A DNA stretch of 64,000 nt from Candidatus Thalassolituus haligoni (GCF_041222825.1 NZ_CP139482.1:3262001-3326000), one strand, 5' to 3'. Counted from the first letter of the stretch, positions 44,429 to 53,772 are shown. Program-made: numbers and translations. The notes: a model not told the origin generated them from the sequence alone.

Positions 44429-45118
44429 CTACCGAATAATGCCATCCAGAATGGCGCGAAACCTGGGCTGCAAATACCCCAGCAGTAATCCGGCAATGGC
44501 CCGATCACTGAGATCTACTTCAACCTGCTGACCACGCAGCACCAGCTTGATACCATTGTGGTCATCGGATCGATTTGCCAGGGTCACGCCGTCACGCAAC
44601 ATATCGACTTGTAACGCAAAAGCCAGGTCGGCCAGCGGCCCCTGCATCGCCGATTCCGGCGCTCGCCGAATATCATCCAGAGCCAGAATATGCGGTGGCA
44701 ACAACAACTCCAGGTCGCCTTCCGGCGGTAGCTCAGCCTGTTCCAACAGTCGTCCGGCCGCAGCCTGAACCAGTTTTGCCAATAACTGTGGCTGATCAAT
44801 TTGCTGCCGCACCAGCCGCGATACATCCGCAGAGAAGCGTTGTTCCAGCATGGATTTCATATCCAGCACCAGATCCCGAAACGCAATCTGCATGGCTTCC
44901 GCTGCCGCCTGCTGCTGCCGTTGGGCTTGCTGTTGCGCATCGGCAACCAACTGCTCCGCCTGCCGGGTAGCATCAGCCAACAAGGCGGCCGCCTGTTGAC
45001 GAGCATCGGCCAATATCGCCGCCGCTGCTGTCTCGCCCGCTTCAACACCGTCCTGGCGCAAGCGGTTAACCAGTTCGTCAATACCGGCGGAAACAACGTC
45101 GCTGCCTGATTGTTTCAT
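44429..45118 (-). CDS. ntpE: V/A-type ATPase subunit E (peripheral stalk)
   Basis: 229 residues. The N-terminal ~110 residues are an Ala/Gln/Arg/Asp-rich coiled coil (AILADARQQAAALLADATRQAEQLVADAQQQ), followed by a compact C-terminal head (ILDGIIR end). That is the stator subunit E layout. AGGAGG lies about 11 bases before ATG. No separate G/H stalk partner is evident in the operon. Confidence 0.85.
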   Translation of the reverse strand: MKQSGSDVVSAGIDELVNRLRQDGVEAGETAAAAILADARQQAAALLADATRQAEQLVADAQQQAQRQQQAAAEAMQIAFRDLVLDMKSMLEQRFSADVSRLVRQQIDQPQLLAKLVQAAAGRLLEQAELPPEGDLELLLPPHILALDDIRRAPESAMQGPLADLAFALQVDMLRDGVTLANRSDDHNGIKLVLRGQQVEVDLSDRAIAGLLLGYLQPRFRAILDGIIR

Positions 45119-45176
45119 CGACCTTTATCCTCCTGCGCTGACCCGATCAATCGTCGGGCAAACGTCGATAACTCTG

Positions 45177-45635
45177 TTACTGAACCGCCGGAGCAGGAAT
45201 ACCGCCCGACAGCACCAGTGCAAAAATAAACACAAACACGCCAAAACCTTCAACGATTGCAGCCGGAGCAATCGACATACCAAAGATTTCCGGCTTTTCC
45301 TTCGAGGCACTGATGGCTGACGCACAGGCCCGGCCTTGCCAGACCCCTGTTGTCATTAACGCCAGACCGGATAACAAGCCGATGCCAAACAAACCGGCGG
45401 CGTTGGTGACACTCACTTCCCGTTGCAAGGTAAACATCAGCACGATGCCATAAATCACAAACGACGATGGCAATACCGACAATCCGATAAAACGCCCGTA
45501 ACCACTATCCGTATCCAGCATGGCACCAATGGCTGCCTGACCTGCCAGTGCACAACCAATCACACTGCCAATGGCTCCCAGGGCAACGGGAGCAAAAATT
45601 CCAATCCAGCCCAGGGTCATGACCAGCTCATTCAT
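45177..45635 (-). CDS. ntpK: V/A-type ATPase membrane ring subunit K (c)
   Basis: 152 residues with four hydrophobic helices (double-hairpin type). The ion-binding Glu is E129 in APAAIVEGFGVF of helix 4; helix 2 has no carboxylate. The Na+-site Thr-Gln of NtpK (in a PGTQG motif) is replaced by Ser-Phe (LPSSFVIYG, residues 55-63), while Gln100 (GVWQG) remains. This hints at H+ rather than Na+ coupling, as inference. The start overlaps the I-gene stop by 8 bp. Confidence 0.9.
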   Translation of the reverse strand: MNELVMTLGWIGIFAPVALGAIGSVIGCALAGQAAIGAMLDTDSGYGRFIGLSVLPSSFVIYGIVLMFTLQREVSVTNAAGLFGIGLLSGLALMTTGVWQGRACASAISASKEKPEIFGMSIAPAAIVEGFGVFVFIFALVLSGGIPAPAVQ

Positions 45636-47478
45636 CTTCCAACTCCTTTAATTGAAACGGCTGGAAAGCGTAGCCTTCACCCGGCTCGCCCCAGTTATAA
45701 AATTCAATAAAATTCAGTCGCAGGCCGTGTACCACGCCACTCATCACACCCAGGCCAATATTGACCAGGTGGCCCAGTAACAGAATCAGCCCGCCGCCCA
45801 GCAAGGCAAGGCCTCCTTCAGCCGCAGCTACCTGTCCTGCCAACTGGTTAAAAGTCAGCGCCAGCGACGCTGATGCCAACCCCAACGCAAACAGCCGCAT
45901 ATAACTGAGCACATCGCCAAACAGCTGGCTCAGGCTTAACAACGCCAGTACTCCCCGTAATAACCGTTGCAGCAACCTCTTCCCCTGGCTGGCTGGCATC
46001 GTGACCGGACCGGACCAGCCGGAGCCAATCACAATGGCCAGTAGCGCGACAACCGACAATGCTACAACGGCCACAGACATACCGACAAAACCGGCCCAGC
46101 AACCCGACAGCACCACAGCACACCATCCCATCCGGCTCACCACAAACCAGCGTTCTCGCCGTCGATGCCAGGCCAGGCTGACATTGGCGATCAGCAAGTG
46201 CAGCACACCGGTCAGTACCGAGAGTTTCATCATCGCGTTGTAGTGGTTGATATCCACCACAACCAGCGCCGCCAGCCAACTCCCTGGTGCCGGAGTCAGA
46301 CCAAAATAGCTACCCGCCAGCATGCCCCAGACCAGAGATGCTCCAACCAGAGACAGCGCCAGCTGCCGCAGTCCACGACCGGATTCACTTTTGCCCATCG
46401 ACGTCCAGCGCAATGCCAGCAAGCCTCCCAGTGCCAGTGCATAACCGCCATCCGACAGGATCATGGCAAAAAACACCACAAACGACAGGTATAAATGCAC
46501 GGACGGATCCCAGGATCGATAGGCCGGTAACTGATAAAACCGGGTCAACAATCGTCCAGCGGCAAAGCCCGCCAATGGCCGCAGCAAGGTCGGTGGTGTT
46601 TCGTCTGGCTGTGGATCGGTCGCGACAAAGGCAAACCCGGTCTCTCTCGCCACCTCCGTCAGTTGCTGCAAAGCCGACACCGGCACCCAGGCGACCAGGG
46701 AAAATACCTGTCCATCCGACGACAGCTGATCCACCACCTGACGCCAAAGTGCATGATTGTGGGTTCGGGCCTGATGACGTTTGAGCAACAACAAGTAACG
46801 AGTCAGTTCTTCACGCCGGGATTGTAGTGAATCGAGGGATTGCTCAAGATTTTCCAACGCCTCGGTCAGCTGCGCCAATGAACGGGAGCCAAGATGCTCA
46901 CGCGGCACCGGCATGCACGCCGCTGGCGGTTCAGTCGCAGAGACCAGCACCACATAAAGAAAACGACTGTCGCGCCCTGCCAATTGCCAGGGAATCTGCC
47001 AGCTGGATGCCTCTTGGCCCAAAGCCGATGGTCGGGATTCAGCGTTATCCTGATAGAGCCGATCCAGCCAGGAGCGCTTGCTGACCGGCAGCCGGTAAAA
47101 CCACAGCCGAATATGATTCACCAGCGTGTCACCCGGAAATTGAAAGCCACCCCAGGGCGACATACGCCGCATGCGGGCCTGAACATCATCGCGCTGATCT
47201 TCCAGATTACGCAGCTGTTGCTGCACCTCCAGGGCTTCATCCACCACCGGCTGCAAATGAAAACCGGTAAATTTTTTTAAGGGTCGGCGGCGGGTTTCAC
47301 CTTGTTGCAGAAATCGTATCGCCTGGTTCAGATGACGAATCCCTTCCGGTATTTCCTCACCGCTCTCATGGGCACTGATCAGATGTAACTGACCAAATGC
47401 CTGCAACTTGGCAACGACGGCATCCTTGTCTTTTTCGCGGCCAGCGATAGCCACTTTTTTTAATGCCACAATCGTCAT
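45628..47478 (-). CDS. ntpI: V/A-type ATPase membrane subunit I (a)
   Basis: 616 residues from ATG 47478 (MTIVALKKVAIAGREKDKDAVV), which overlaps the D-gene stop as ATGA. The longer open frame upstream runs through the D gene. The N-terminal ~310 residues are cytoplasmic with coiled coil (LEDQRDDVQARM; LEQSLDSLQSRREELTRYLL). The C-terminal half has about seven membrane helices (HLYLSFVVFFAMILSDGGYALALGG onward), forming the ion half-channels next to the K ring. Confidence 0.9.
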   Translation of the reverse strand: MTIVALKKVAIAGREKDKDAVVAKLQAFGQLHLISAHESGEEIPEGIRHLNQAIRFLQQGETRRRPLKKFTGFHLQPVVDEALEVQQQLRNLEDQRDDVQARMRRMSPWGGFQFPGDTLVNHIRLWFYRLPVSKRSWLDRLYQDNAESRPSALGQEASSWQIPWQLAGRDSRFLYVVLVSATEPPAACMPVPREHLGSRSLAQLTEALENLEQSLDSLQSRREELTRYLLLLKRHQARTHNHALWRQVVDQLSSDGQVFSLVAWVPVSALQQLTEVARETGFAFVATDPQPDETPPTLLRPLAGFAAGRLLTRFYQLPAYRSWDPSVHLYLSFVVFFAMILSDGGYALALGGLLALRWTSMGKSESGRGLRQLALSLVGASLVWGMLAGSYFGLTPAPGSWLAALVVVDINHYNAMMKLSVLTGVLHLLIANVSLAWHRRRERWFVVSRMGWCAVVLSGCWAGFVGMSVAVVALSVVALLAIVIGSGWSGPVTMPASQGKRLLQRLLRGVLALLSLSQLFGDVLSYMRLFALGLASASLALTFNQLAGQVAAAEGGLALLGGGLILLLGHLVNIGLGVMSGVVHGLRLNFIEFYNWGEPGEGYAFQPFQLKELEDE

Positions 47479-48089
47479 AAGCCACCCGCAGCCTGGCGTT
47501 TGTTTTTGGCAATTTTTGACGTCACTACCGACTCTCGTTCCTTGTCGTCCAGATAAATGCCAATCCGACGAATATTGGAACGGGTGTCTGGTATCAATAC
47601 CTTGTCGAACAGGTTCACCCGCTGGGTCACTTTGCGTAAGGCCGCTGCCATCACGATCTGCTGCTGCTGTAATAACTGTTGCCGAACATCCAGTGTCATT
47701 CCCTCTTTCAGCCATTGCTGCAACGGTGCGACCCAGTGCGGTTTGGCCATCAGCGGAATATCTGCCAGATCAAATTCGATATCATCCAGCTCATTGACCC
47801 AAACGCCGACAATATTGCGCCGTTGCAACCGTAATCGATTCACCGAGCACAAACCCTGCAAATCAATGGAGGTTTCTGCCAGCATCGGCATTTGTTCGGC
47901 AATGCGCTGTTCCAGCTGCCGCTGTTGTTGTTGCTGTTGCTGCAGCTGGACTTCCACTTGTTTGATGGCACCCTGCAACTGCTGTCGCTTCATATCCAGT
48001 GCCGGTAAAAACCGCTGGTAGGCCGCCAGCTTCTGTCGCTGGGCCGACAAGGTCGCCTTCGATAACAGCAAGCGGGCCATGTCAGGCAC
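47475..48089 (-). CDS. ntpD: V/A-type ATPase subunit D (central stalk)
   Basis: 204 residues. Long N- and C-terminal helices forming the rotor shaft: LSKATLSAQRQKLAAYQRFLPALDMKRQQLQ and a Gln-rich run (VQLQQQQQQQRQLEQ), with the C-terminal RVNLFDKVLIPDTRSNIRRIGIYLDD, a strongly conserved D-subunit motif. The start overlaps the B gene by 8 bp. The poly-Gln insert is longer than I would expect. Confidence 0.92.
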   Translation of the reverse strand: MPDMARLLLSKATLSAQRQKLAAYQRFLPALDMKRQQLQGAIKQVEVQLQQQQQQQRQLEQRIAEQMPMLAETSIDLQGLCSVNRLRLQRRNIVGVWVNELDDIEFDLADIPLMAKPHWVAPLQQWLKEGMTLDVRQQLLQQQQIVMAAALRKVTQRVNLFDKVLIPDTRSNIRRIGIYLDDKERESVVTSKIAKNKRQAAGGL

Positions 48090-49449
48090 TCTCCGGGTTA
48101 TCCGACGTGGCGGTCGGAAAATACTTGTCGATCAGTTCTGGTTTCATCAGCAATTGCTCAGCCCGGAAGCATTGCGCCATCAGCTGCCAGCCCATATCTA
48201 ACGCCTGCTCCAGCGACATTGACACATCCAATGCCATAAAGTGCTGGCGAAATAACTGACCGTACTGCAACAACTGCTGATCGTAATCGCTCAGATCAAA
48301 GGCCATGGCCTGCTTTTGCTCGGCTTCGACCGCACCGGAATAAAGCCGGATCATGGTGTTCATCACCTGACTGTGGTCTTCACGGGTCTGCTTGCCAATC
48401 ACCAATTGTTTCAGCCGCGACAAGGATCCGAACGGATCCAGCTGGCCGTCGTGCAAGTAGAACTGGCCTTCGGTGATATAGCCGGTATTGTCCGGCACCG
48501 GATGACTGACATCGTTACCCGGCATAGTGGTGACCGCCAGAATGGTAACGGATCCGCCCTTGGCGTAGTCGCAGGCTTTTTCATAACGCCGCGCCAGCTG
48601 CGAATACAAATCTCCCATATAGCCACGGTTGGACGGCACCCGTTCGTTGGCAATACCGATTTCTTTTAATGCGTCGGCATAAGCCGTCATATCGGTCAGC
48701 AGTACCAGCACCCGCTTGCCTTCTTCCACCGCAAAACGTTCCGCCACTGCCAGCGCCATATCCGGCACCAGCAAGCGCTCGACGATCGAATCCGAAGCCT
48801 GATTAACAAACATCACCGTACGGGCAAAAGAACCCTGATCTTCAAAGGTTTTGCGGAACGAATAAAAGTCGTCAAATCCCAGCCCCATGCCACCAAACAC
48901 AATAATATCCGCATCCGCCTGAGTACCAATACGGCCAAGAAAAGCGTTATAGGGTTCACCGGAAACGGAAAAAATCGGAATTTTCTGACTCTCGACCAGG
49001 CAATTAAACAGGTCGATCATCGGCACGCCGGTACGGATCATGCGAGATGCCAGCACCCGTCGCATGGGGTTGACGGTTGGCCCACCGATCTCGACCTGGC
49101 TATCAAAATCAAGCGCAGGACCGTGATCCATCGGTTTGCCGCGACCGTCAAAAATACGTCCGAGAATATTGGCAGAGTAGGTTACCTGCATCGGATGGCC
49201 AAGAAACTGCACACTGGCATCGGTCGCCAACCCCTTGGTGCCATCAAACACTTGCATCGATACCAGCTCATCGCGAATATCAATTACCTGAGCCAGACGA
49301 CGGGTCGTACCATCACCACTCACCAGCACCGCAAGATCGTCCAACCGTACCCGAGTTGGCTTGCCAGATTCAGGAGCTGCAACACGCAACCGCACCAGAT
49401 CACCCACAATCGCAACGATCGAACGATAGGACGTACTGTCTGAACCCAT
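48082..49449 (-). CDS. ntpB: V/A-type ATPase subunit B (non-catalytic)
   Basis: 455 residues. Regulatory nucleotide-binding subunit: SVSGEPYNAFLGRIGTQADADIIVFGGMG stands where A has its P-loop, as expected for B. VLLTDMTAYADALKEIG and NRGYMGDLYSQLARRYEKA are diagnostic. It is the first gene of the operon as read on the minus strand, followed by D with an 8-bp overlap. AGGAGG-like bases precede the ATG. Confidence 0.94.
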   Translation of the reverse strand: MGSDSTSYRSIVAIVGDLVRLRVAAPESGKPTRVRLDDLAVLVSGDGTTRRLAQVIDIRDELVSMQVFDGTKGLATDASVQFLGHPMQVTYSANILGRIFDGRGKPMDHGPALDFDSQVEIGGPTVNPMRRVLASRMIRTGVPMIDLFNCLVESQKIPIFSVSGEPYNAFLGRIGTQADADIIVFGGMGLGFDDFYSFRKTFEDQGSFARTVMFVNQASDSIVERLLVPDMALAVAERFAVEEGKRVLVLLTDMTAYADALKEIGIANERVPSNRGYMGDLYSQLARRYEKACDYAKGGSVTILAVTTMPGNDVSHPVPDNTGYITEGQFYLHDGQLDPFGSLSRLKQLVIGKQTREDHSQVMNTMIRLYSGAVEAEQKQAMAFDLSDYDQQLLQYGQLFRQHFMALDVSMSLEQALDMGWQLMAQCFRAEQLLMKPELIDKYFPTATSDNPESA

Positions 49450-49898
49450 TCACAACCTCCTGATTCCTGCTCCCGTTACCGGGTCAGGGCGTTTTACCAC
49501 TGACAAGCTACAGCATCATAACGGGCCATCTACGACACCATCATGACGCCCATAAAATGAAGCACCTTGACCCCGCTCAGGGTCAGGACAGGTTCACCCG
49601 TGCGCCAAGACACCTTATCCGACGACTCTGAAACCCATCAAGTATGCAGATACAGTTATAGCCCCTTTTGCCATACAGGCGTAAGGCAAGATTTCTAAGA
49701 CCACTCAGTAATAACGAAACCCTGTGAATCTCTTTGGGCCAGTTTTTGGCCATTGTTGATCGTTGTCACAATCCAAAGGTGACAGGGTTCACAAAAACAG
49801 TATATTGTCGAAAAACCTTTGCCGGAATCCAGGCAGGTACCTCTTTTGGACATCACGCACTCTGGTAACCGTGCGTACCCAGTTGTAGTGAGGAAAAT
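49450..49898. promoter_or_regulatory. Divergent region with a large imperfect dyad
   Basis: 449 bp between the V-ATPase B gene (-) and a 211-residue gene (+). AACCCTGT (49718-49725) and CTTTGG (49732-49737) on the left are complementary to CCAAAG (49773-49778) and ACAGGGTT (49782-49789) on the right, giving a long interrupted stem whose loop contains GGCCAGTTTTTGGCC and TTGT/ACAA pairs. Near 49565-49600 is another short GACCC/GGGTC pair. No gene is seen. The structure may be an operator, a terminator of an upstream RNA or a 5' leader structure. Confidence 0.45.
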
Positions 49899-50534
49899 AT
49901 GGCAGTAGCGCGTCCCGTAACCGACAGCGGCATTTTTCGTTTGATAAAAGAGACCCTGGCAAATCGTGAAGATATCCAGATTCTGTTTTATTCCGATGCC
50001 TATCTCTGCTCAACCAATCAGTTTCTCACCCTGCTCGGCTCATCAAAACACTATCTGGTCAATAACGTCAGCATCACCCGGATACTGAGCGGTGTCGAAG
50101 GGGAATATAAGGTTGTCGCGCTAAAAGCAGATTCGCCGATACGGGAGCGCGCTCGCAGTACTGGCCGTCCAGTCGATGAACTGCTCTGGCAAGCAGGCTG
50201 CCGCTTGTCCCGTGGCCGCCTGTTAACTGGCTGCTCCAGCCATGATATTGCCTTTCTGGTGCAGTGGCCCAACTTTACCCGTGTTCATCGTAGCCCCAAT
50301 GCCCTGCGTATCGCCGCGCTCTGGTCTGGACGCCCGGTCGCATTGGATGTCACGGCACGGCTGTTGAATATCCCCCTCACCGAGGTCTACCAGTTTTACA
50401 GCGCCGCTCGTCTGGCCGGCTACGTCGAAACACTGTCACGCCCCGGCACCAACAGCATTACCAGCACAGCAGCCGGACAACTGGCCAACGACGGCGTACT
50501 CAAGCGGCTGGTCGGCCGCCTGATGAGTCTGTAG
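49899..50534 (+). CDS. Hypothetical protein with a C-terminal winged-helix-like segment
   Basis: 211 residues; I do not recognise the family. A clear GAGGAAAAT ribosome site precedes ATG. No signal peptide or membrane segment, so cytoplasmic. Residues ~145-175 (ALRIAALWSGRPVALDVTARLLNIPLTEVYQFYSAARLAGYVETL) look like a helix-turn-helix with a following wing, as in small effector domains of response regulators. The N half (GIFRLIKETLANREDIQILFYSD) has alternating helices and strands. It is divergent from the V-ATPase operon, so it could regulate it; this is a guess from position. Confidence 0.75.
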   Translation: MAVARPVTDSGIFRLIKETLANREDIQILFYSDAYLCSTNQFLTLLGSSKHYLVNNVSITRILSGVEGEYKVVALKADSPIRERARSTGRPVDELLWQAGCRLSRGRLLTGCSSHDIAFLVQWPNFTRVHRSPNALRIAALWSGRPVALDVTARLLNIPLTEVYQFYSAARLAGYVETLSRPGTNSITSTAAGQLANDGVLKRLVGRLMSL

Positions 50535-50538
50535 TCGC

Positions 50539-52065
50539 TCAGTCTTCCGGCATCAGGTCATTACCAGGATGAAAGGAAGACGCCCGATAAATATCCGTCA
50601 TCCGTCGGGCGTCACCGTTCGGTTGCACAATACGGGCGTGCTGGCGGCTTAAGCCACGCGGTTCATCAACTCCGCAGGAATGAGCAATAACACCCACTTC
50701 CTGTACCAGCCCCTCAACAAAATGTTTTACACGCTGGGCCTTGTCGGCCGGAACCAGACCACTCTGCAAATGCGGATCGTGGGTGGTAATCCCGGTGGGG
50801 CAAGTATTCTTGTTGCATTGCAACGCCTGAATACAACCCAGAGCAAACATAAAGCCACGCGCCGATACCACAAAGTCGGCACCGACACACAACGCCCAGG
50901 CAACCCGGTCTGGCGTAATCAGCTTGCCTGACGCAATAACGCGGATACGTGGTCGCAGGTGAAACTCGTCCAGCGTATCCACCAGCATCGGCAACGACTG
51001 GTTTAACGGCAAGCCCATATAATCCATCAACGATTGGGGTGCCGCACCAGTGCCGCCTTCGGCACCATCGAGAGTGATAAAGTCCGGTGCCACTTGCTTG
51101 CCGCGTAATTGAATGGCCCTGCACAAATCCCGAATCCAGTCGATATCACCCAGCACCGCCTTGAAACCAACCGGTTTACCGGTCACCGCACGAACATGCT
51201 CGACCATATCGAGCAAATCATCCACGGAACGGATTTCCGGGTGACCATTCGGACTGATCGAATCCTCATAGATCGGAATATGGCGAATACGGGCGATTTC
51301 TTCATTCACCTTGGTCGCCGGTAAAATACCGCCTTTACCCGGCTTGGCCCCCTGACTGAGCTTGATCTCAAACATGCGTACCTGCCCGTGTTCGGCAATG
51401 GCTTTCAGTTTGGCATCATCTAACAGGCCCCGTTCATCCCGCACGCCATATTTGGCGGTACCAATCTGGAACACCAAATCACAACCGCCGTCCAGATGAT
51501 AGGGAGATAGCCCGCCCTCACCGGTGTTCATCCAGCAGCCAGCCATCGCCGCACCGCGAGACAAGGCCGTCACCGCGACACTCGACAAAGCCCCGAAACT
51601 CATCCCGGAAATATTCACCAGCGAAGTCGTCGTGTAAGGCGTACGACAATGCTCACCAATCGTTAGTGGCCCAGAACTGGCAAAATCATGTTTCAAAGAC
51701 GGGAACGGACTGTTCACAAAAATAACGGTACCCGGTATATCCAGACGATGGGTAGAACCAAAGGCAATCGTCGTACTTTCGCGTTTGGCAGCCCGATAAA
51801 CCCAAGTACGGTCGGCACGATTAAAGGGCATTTCTTCACGATCCATGGCAAAAAAATACTGCCTGAAAAATTCACCGAGATGTTCAAAAAAGTAGCGAAA
51901 CCGGCCAATAACCGGAAAGTTGCGTCTGACCGTGTGCTGCGTCTGACGCACGTCCACCATCCAGGCGTAAAGAATCCAACCGCCCAGCGCCAGGGTAAAC
52001 ACCGCCAACAACCCGATCAGGGTCAATACGCCGTACGCAGCAAGTTCAAACAGAGTATCGGTCAC
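50539..52065 (-). CDS. FMN-binding glutamate synthase family protein
   Basis: 508 residues. One N-terminal membrane segment (GVLTLIGLLAVFTLALGGWILYAW), then a glutamate-synthase central-type TIM barrel. FMN site: SGMSFGALSSVAVTALSRGA, KLSQGAKPGKGG, DGAEGGTGAAP and ASGKLITPDRVAWAL. Iron-sulfur Cys: CIQALQCNKNTCPTG. It lacks the glutaminase and GXGXG domains of full GltB, so it is a stand-alone member whose substrate is not known. It converges with the hypothetical gene with only 4 bp between them. Confidence 0.9.
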   Translation of the reverse strand: MTDTLFELAAYGVLTLIGLLAVFTLALGGWILYAWMVDVRQTQHTVRRNFPVIGRFRYFFEHLGEFFRQYFFAMDREEMPFNRADRTWVYRAAKRESTTIAFGSTHRLDIPGTVIFVNSPFPSLKHDFASSGPLTIGEHCRTPYTTTSLVNISGMSFGALSSVAVTALSRGAAMAGCWMNTGEGGLSPYHLDGGCDLVFQIGTAKYGVRDERGLLDDAKLKAIAEHGQVRMFEIKLSQGAKPGKGGILPATKVNEEIARIRHIPIYEDSISPNGHPEIRSVDDLLDMVEHVRAVTGKPVGFKAVLGDIDWIRDLCRAIQLRGKQVAPDFITLDGAEGGTGAAPQSLMDYMGLPLNQSLPMLVDTLDEFHLRPRIRVIASGKLITPDRVAWALCVGADFVVSARGFMFALGCIQALQCNKNTCPTGITTHDPHLQSGLVPADKAQRVKHFVEGLVQEVGVIAHSCGVDEPRGLSRQHARIVQPNGDARRMTDIYRASSFHPGNDLMPED

Positions 52066-52244
52066 ATCCAGCCTCAGTACATGGTTCAGAAGGCGGCTAG
52101 ACTAACCCGATGGCTCGACTGAAAAAAGTCACCATCGTGCTATCAGTCTGTTCTGCAATCAAAGCGGCAAGCGCTCTGCAAACAGGAAGATGCGATAAGG
52201 GACGAGCGGACTCTGCCGCTCTTTGGGTGCAGGAATAAAAAGAC

Positions 52245-52574
52245 TCAGGCGGTCGGCGTGATGTTCTTGACGGTACGGGCGGTAAAATAGACAAAGTTAC
52301 CTTCGATATCTCCCACTTCCACCCGATTGGGTGACAGCGGGGAGCTTTTGATGGTTGCAATATAAAGACTGCGGCAGGCCACCAGATTCTTGTCGATGTC
52401 GTTAAACAACGGCTGGGTAAACGCAAACGAGCGACGCTCGCAGCCACGCTCCAGCGTCAGCACCAGCTGAGCATCGGTCAGATCACTGGCACGAAAAAAG
52501 TTGACGTAACTCACCCGATATCCCTGATCAAACTCGTACAGGTAATGTTCCAGGGTTTGGCGGCTTATGCTCAT
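52245..52574 (-). CDS. Hypothetical 109-residue protein
   Basis: ATG 52574 has AGGAAG 5 bases upstream and begins MSISRQTLEHYLYEFDQGYRV. No signal peptide, membrane segment or recognised motif. The sequence (YVNFFRASDLTDAQLVLTLERGCERRSFAFTQ ... VEVGDIEGNFVYFTARTVKN) alternates hydrophobic strands and polar turns, compatible with a small alpha/beta domain. Flanked by the glutamate-synthase-like gene and a ~230-bp gap before the TIGR01777 gene that shows nothing distinctive. Confidence 0.65.
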   Translation of the reverse strand: MSISRQTLEHYLYEFDQGYRVSYVNFFRASDLTDAQLVLTLERGCERRSFAFTQPLFNDIDKNLVACRSLYIATIKSSPLSPNRVEVGDIEGNFVYFTARTVKNITPTA

Positions 52575-52803
52575 GGGTACTTCCTGCGTTGATTCTGATA
52601 CGTATACCCTAGGTTTAGTCGCCAACTCCCATGCTTTCAATGTCTAATAACACAAAACTACAGTTCTCTTACTGGCGTCAGTTTTCAGTACTTTTATCCA
52701 CACAAATCGCTAACAATGACAGGTTAGACCCGTCATCAGGCGTCAATCATTCAAGATCATACGGTTTCATCGACTGCCAGGGACATGCTGACAAACATCA
52801 ATT

Positions 52804-53727
52804 CTAACGAGAGTTAGCCCAGACTTGTCTAATACTCTCAAGTGCTTCCGGCAATGTGGCGTAATGATATGCAAACGTTCGTTCCAATAATCGGGCCGGC
52901 AGTACCCGCTGGCCTTTGAGCAGTAAATCGGCCATTTCACCAAACAGTAAACGCACAACTTCGGCTGGCATCGGCAGCAACGCCGGACGCCCCAGACAAT
53001 GTGCCAATTCATGGGTAAAGCGAGTATTGGTCACGGGCTCAGGTGCAACCATATTGAACACACCCACCGCATCTGATACCAACAAAGCATTCAGTGCCGC
53101 GATATAATCGTCGATGTGGATCCAGGACAAATACTGCTCGCCATTCCCGATCCGCCCTCCCAAGCCCAGCGAAAACGGTAGCCACAAGCGTCCCAGCATC
53201 CCGCCACGTTCGCCCAGTACCACTCCGGTACGCAGCATCAAAGACCGTTCCGACAAACCGTACAACAGCTGCGCCGCCGCTTCCCAATCGGTACACAGTT
53301 GCGCAGCAAAATCCTGGCCCACCCGGCTTGCTTCATCAACGGTTTGCTGCTCTGCGGTGCCTGCCAGCGCTCCATAAACACCTATCGCAGAACCACTGGC
53401 CACCACGTCGAAACGCTGGCCGGTATGCATTGCCCATTCGGCAAGTTTGCCAGTAACACCGATACGGCTGTCACGCAGCTCCCGCTTGCGGGCAGCTGTC
53501 CAGCGCTGATCGGCAATTCCTTCTCCGGCCAGATTGATTAACCAGTCAAATGGCCCGGTCAACTGGTACAGATCGCTGACGCCTGTCACACGCCCACCCC
53601 AGCGTTCGATGACTCGTTGCGGCCGACGGGTCAGTACTGAGATCTCATGACCATCGGCGAGCCACCCGCTCACCAGACGAGAACCAATAAACCCTGTACC
53701 TCCAGTTATCAGTATACGCTTGCTCAT
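52804..53727 (-). CDS. TIGR01777 NAD-dependent epimerase-like protein (YfcH type)
   Basis: 307 residues from ATG 53727 (GGGAGG 4 bases upstream). Rossmann motif ILITGGTGFIGSRLV at the N terminus; the extended-SDR body ends in a DUF1731 tail (GRPALLPMPAEVVRLLFGEMADLLLKGQRVLPARLLE). Substrate unknown. It diverges from the renalase-like gene; the shared promoter region carries TATACAA-type boxes also seen before the photolyase operon. Members of this family are often in light-induced LitR regulons. Confidence 0.9.
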   Translation of the reverse strand: MSKRILITGGTGFIGSRLVSGWLADGHEISVLTRRPQRVIERWGGRVTGVSDLYQLTGPFDWLINLAGEGIADQRWTAARKRELRDSRIGVTGKLAEWAMHTGQRFDVVASGSAIGVYGALAGTAEQQTVDEASRVGQDFAAQLCTDWEAAAQLLYGLSERSLMLRTGVVLGERGGMLGRLWLPFSLGLGGRIGNGEQYLSWIHIDDYIAALNALLVSDAVGVFNMVAPEPVTNTRFTHELAHCLGRPALLPMPAEVVRLLFGEMADLLLKGQRVLPARLLERTFAYHYATLPEALESIRQVWANSR

Positions 53728-53772
53728 GCTGCCTCCCACGAGACTGTTTAGCCATCAAAGTAAATAATTTAA

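Noticed and set aside
45628..47715. A 695-residue subunit I starting inside the D gene
   Set aside because: The first 79 residues are an out-of-frame reading of the D subunit; ATG 47478 overlaps the D stop and begins with the conserved N terminus.
49565..49600. Short GACCC/GGGTC inverted bases as a terminator
   Set aside because: The stem is short, without a T-run, and not positioned at a gene end; not supported as a separate feature.
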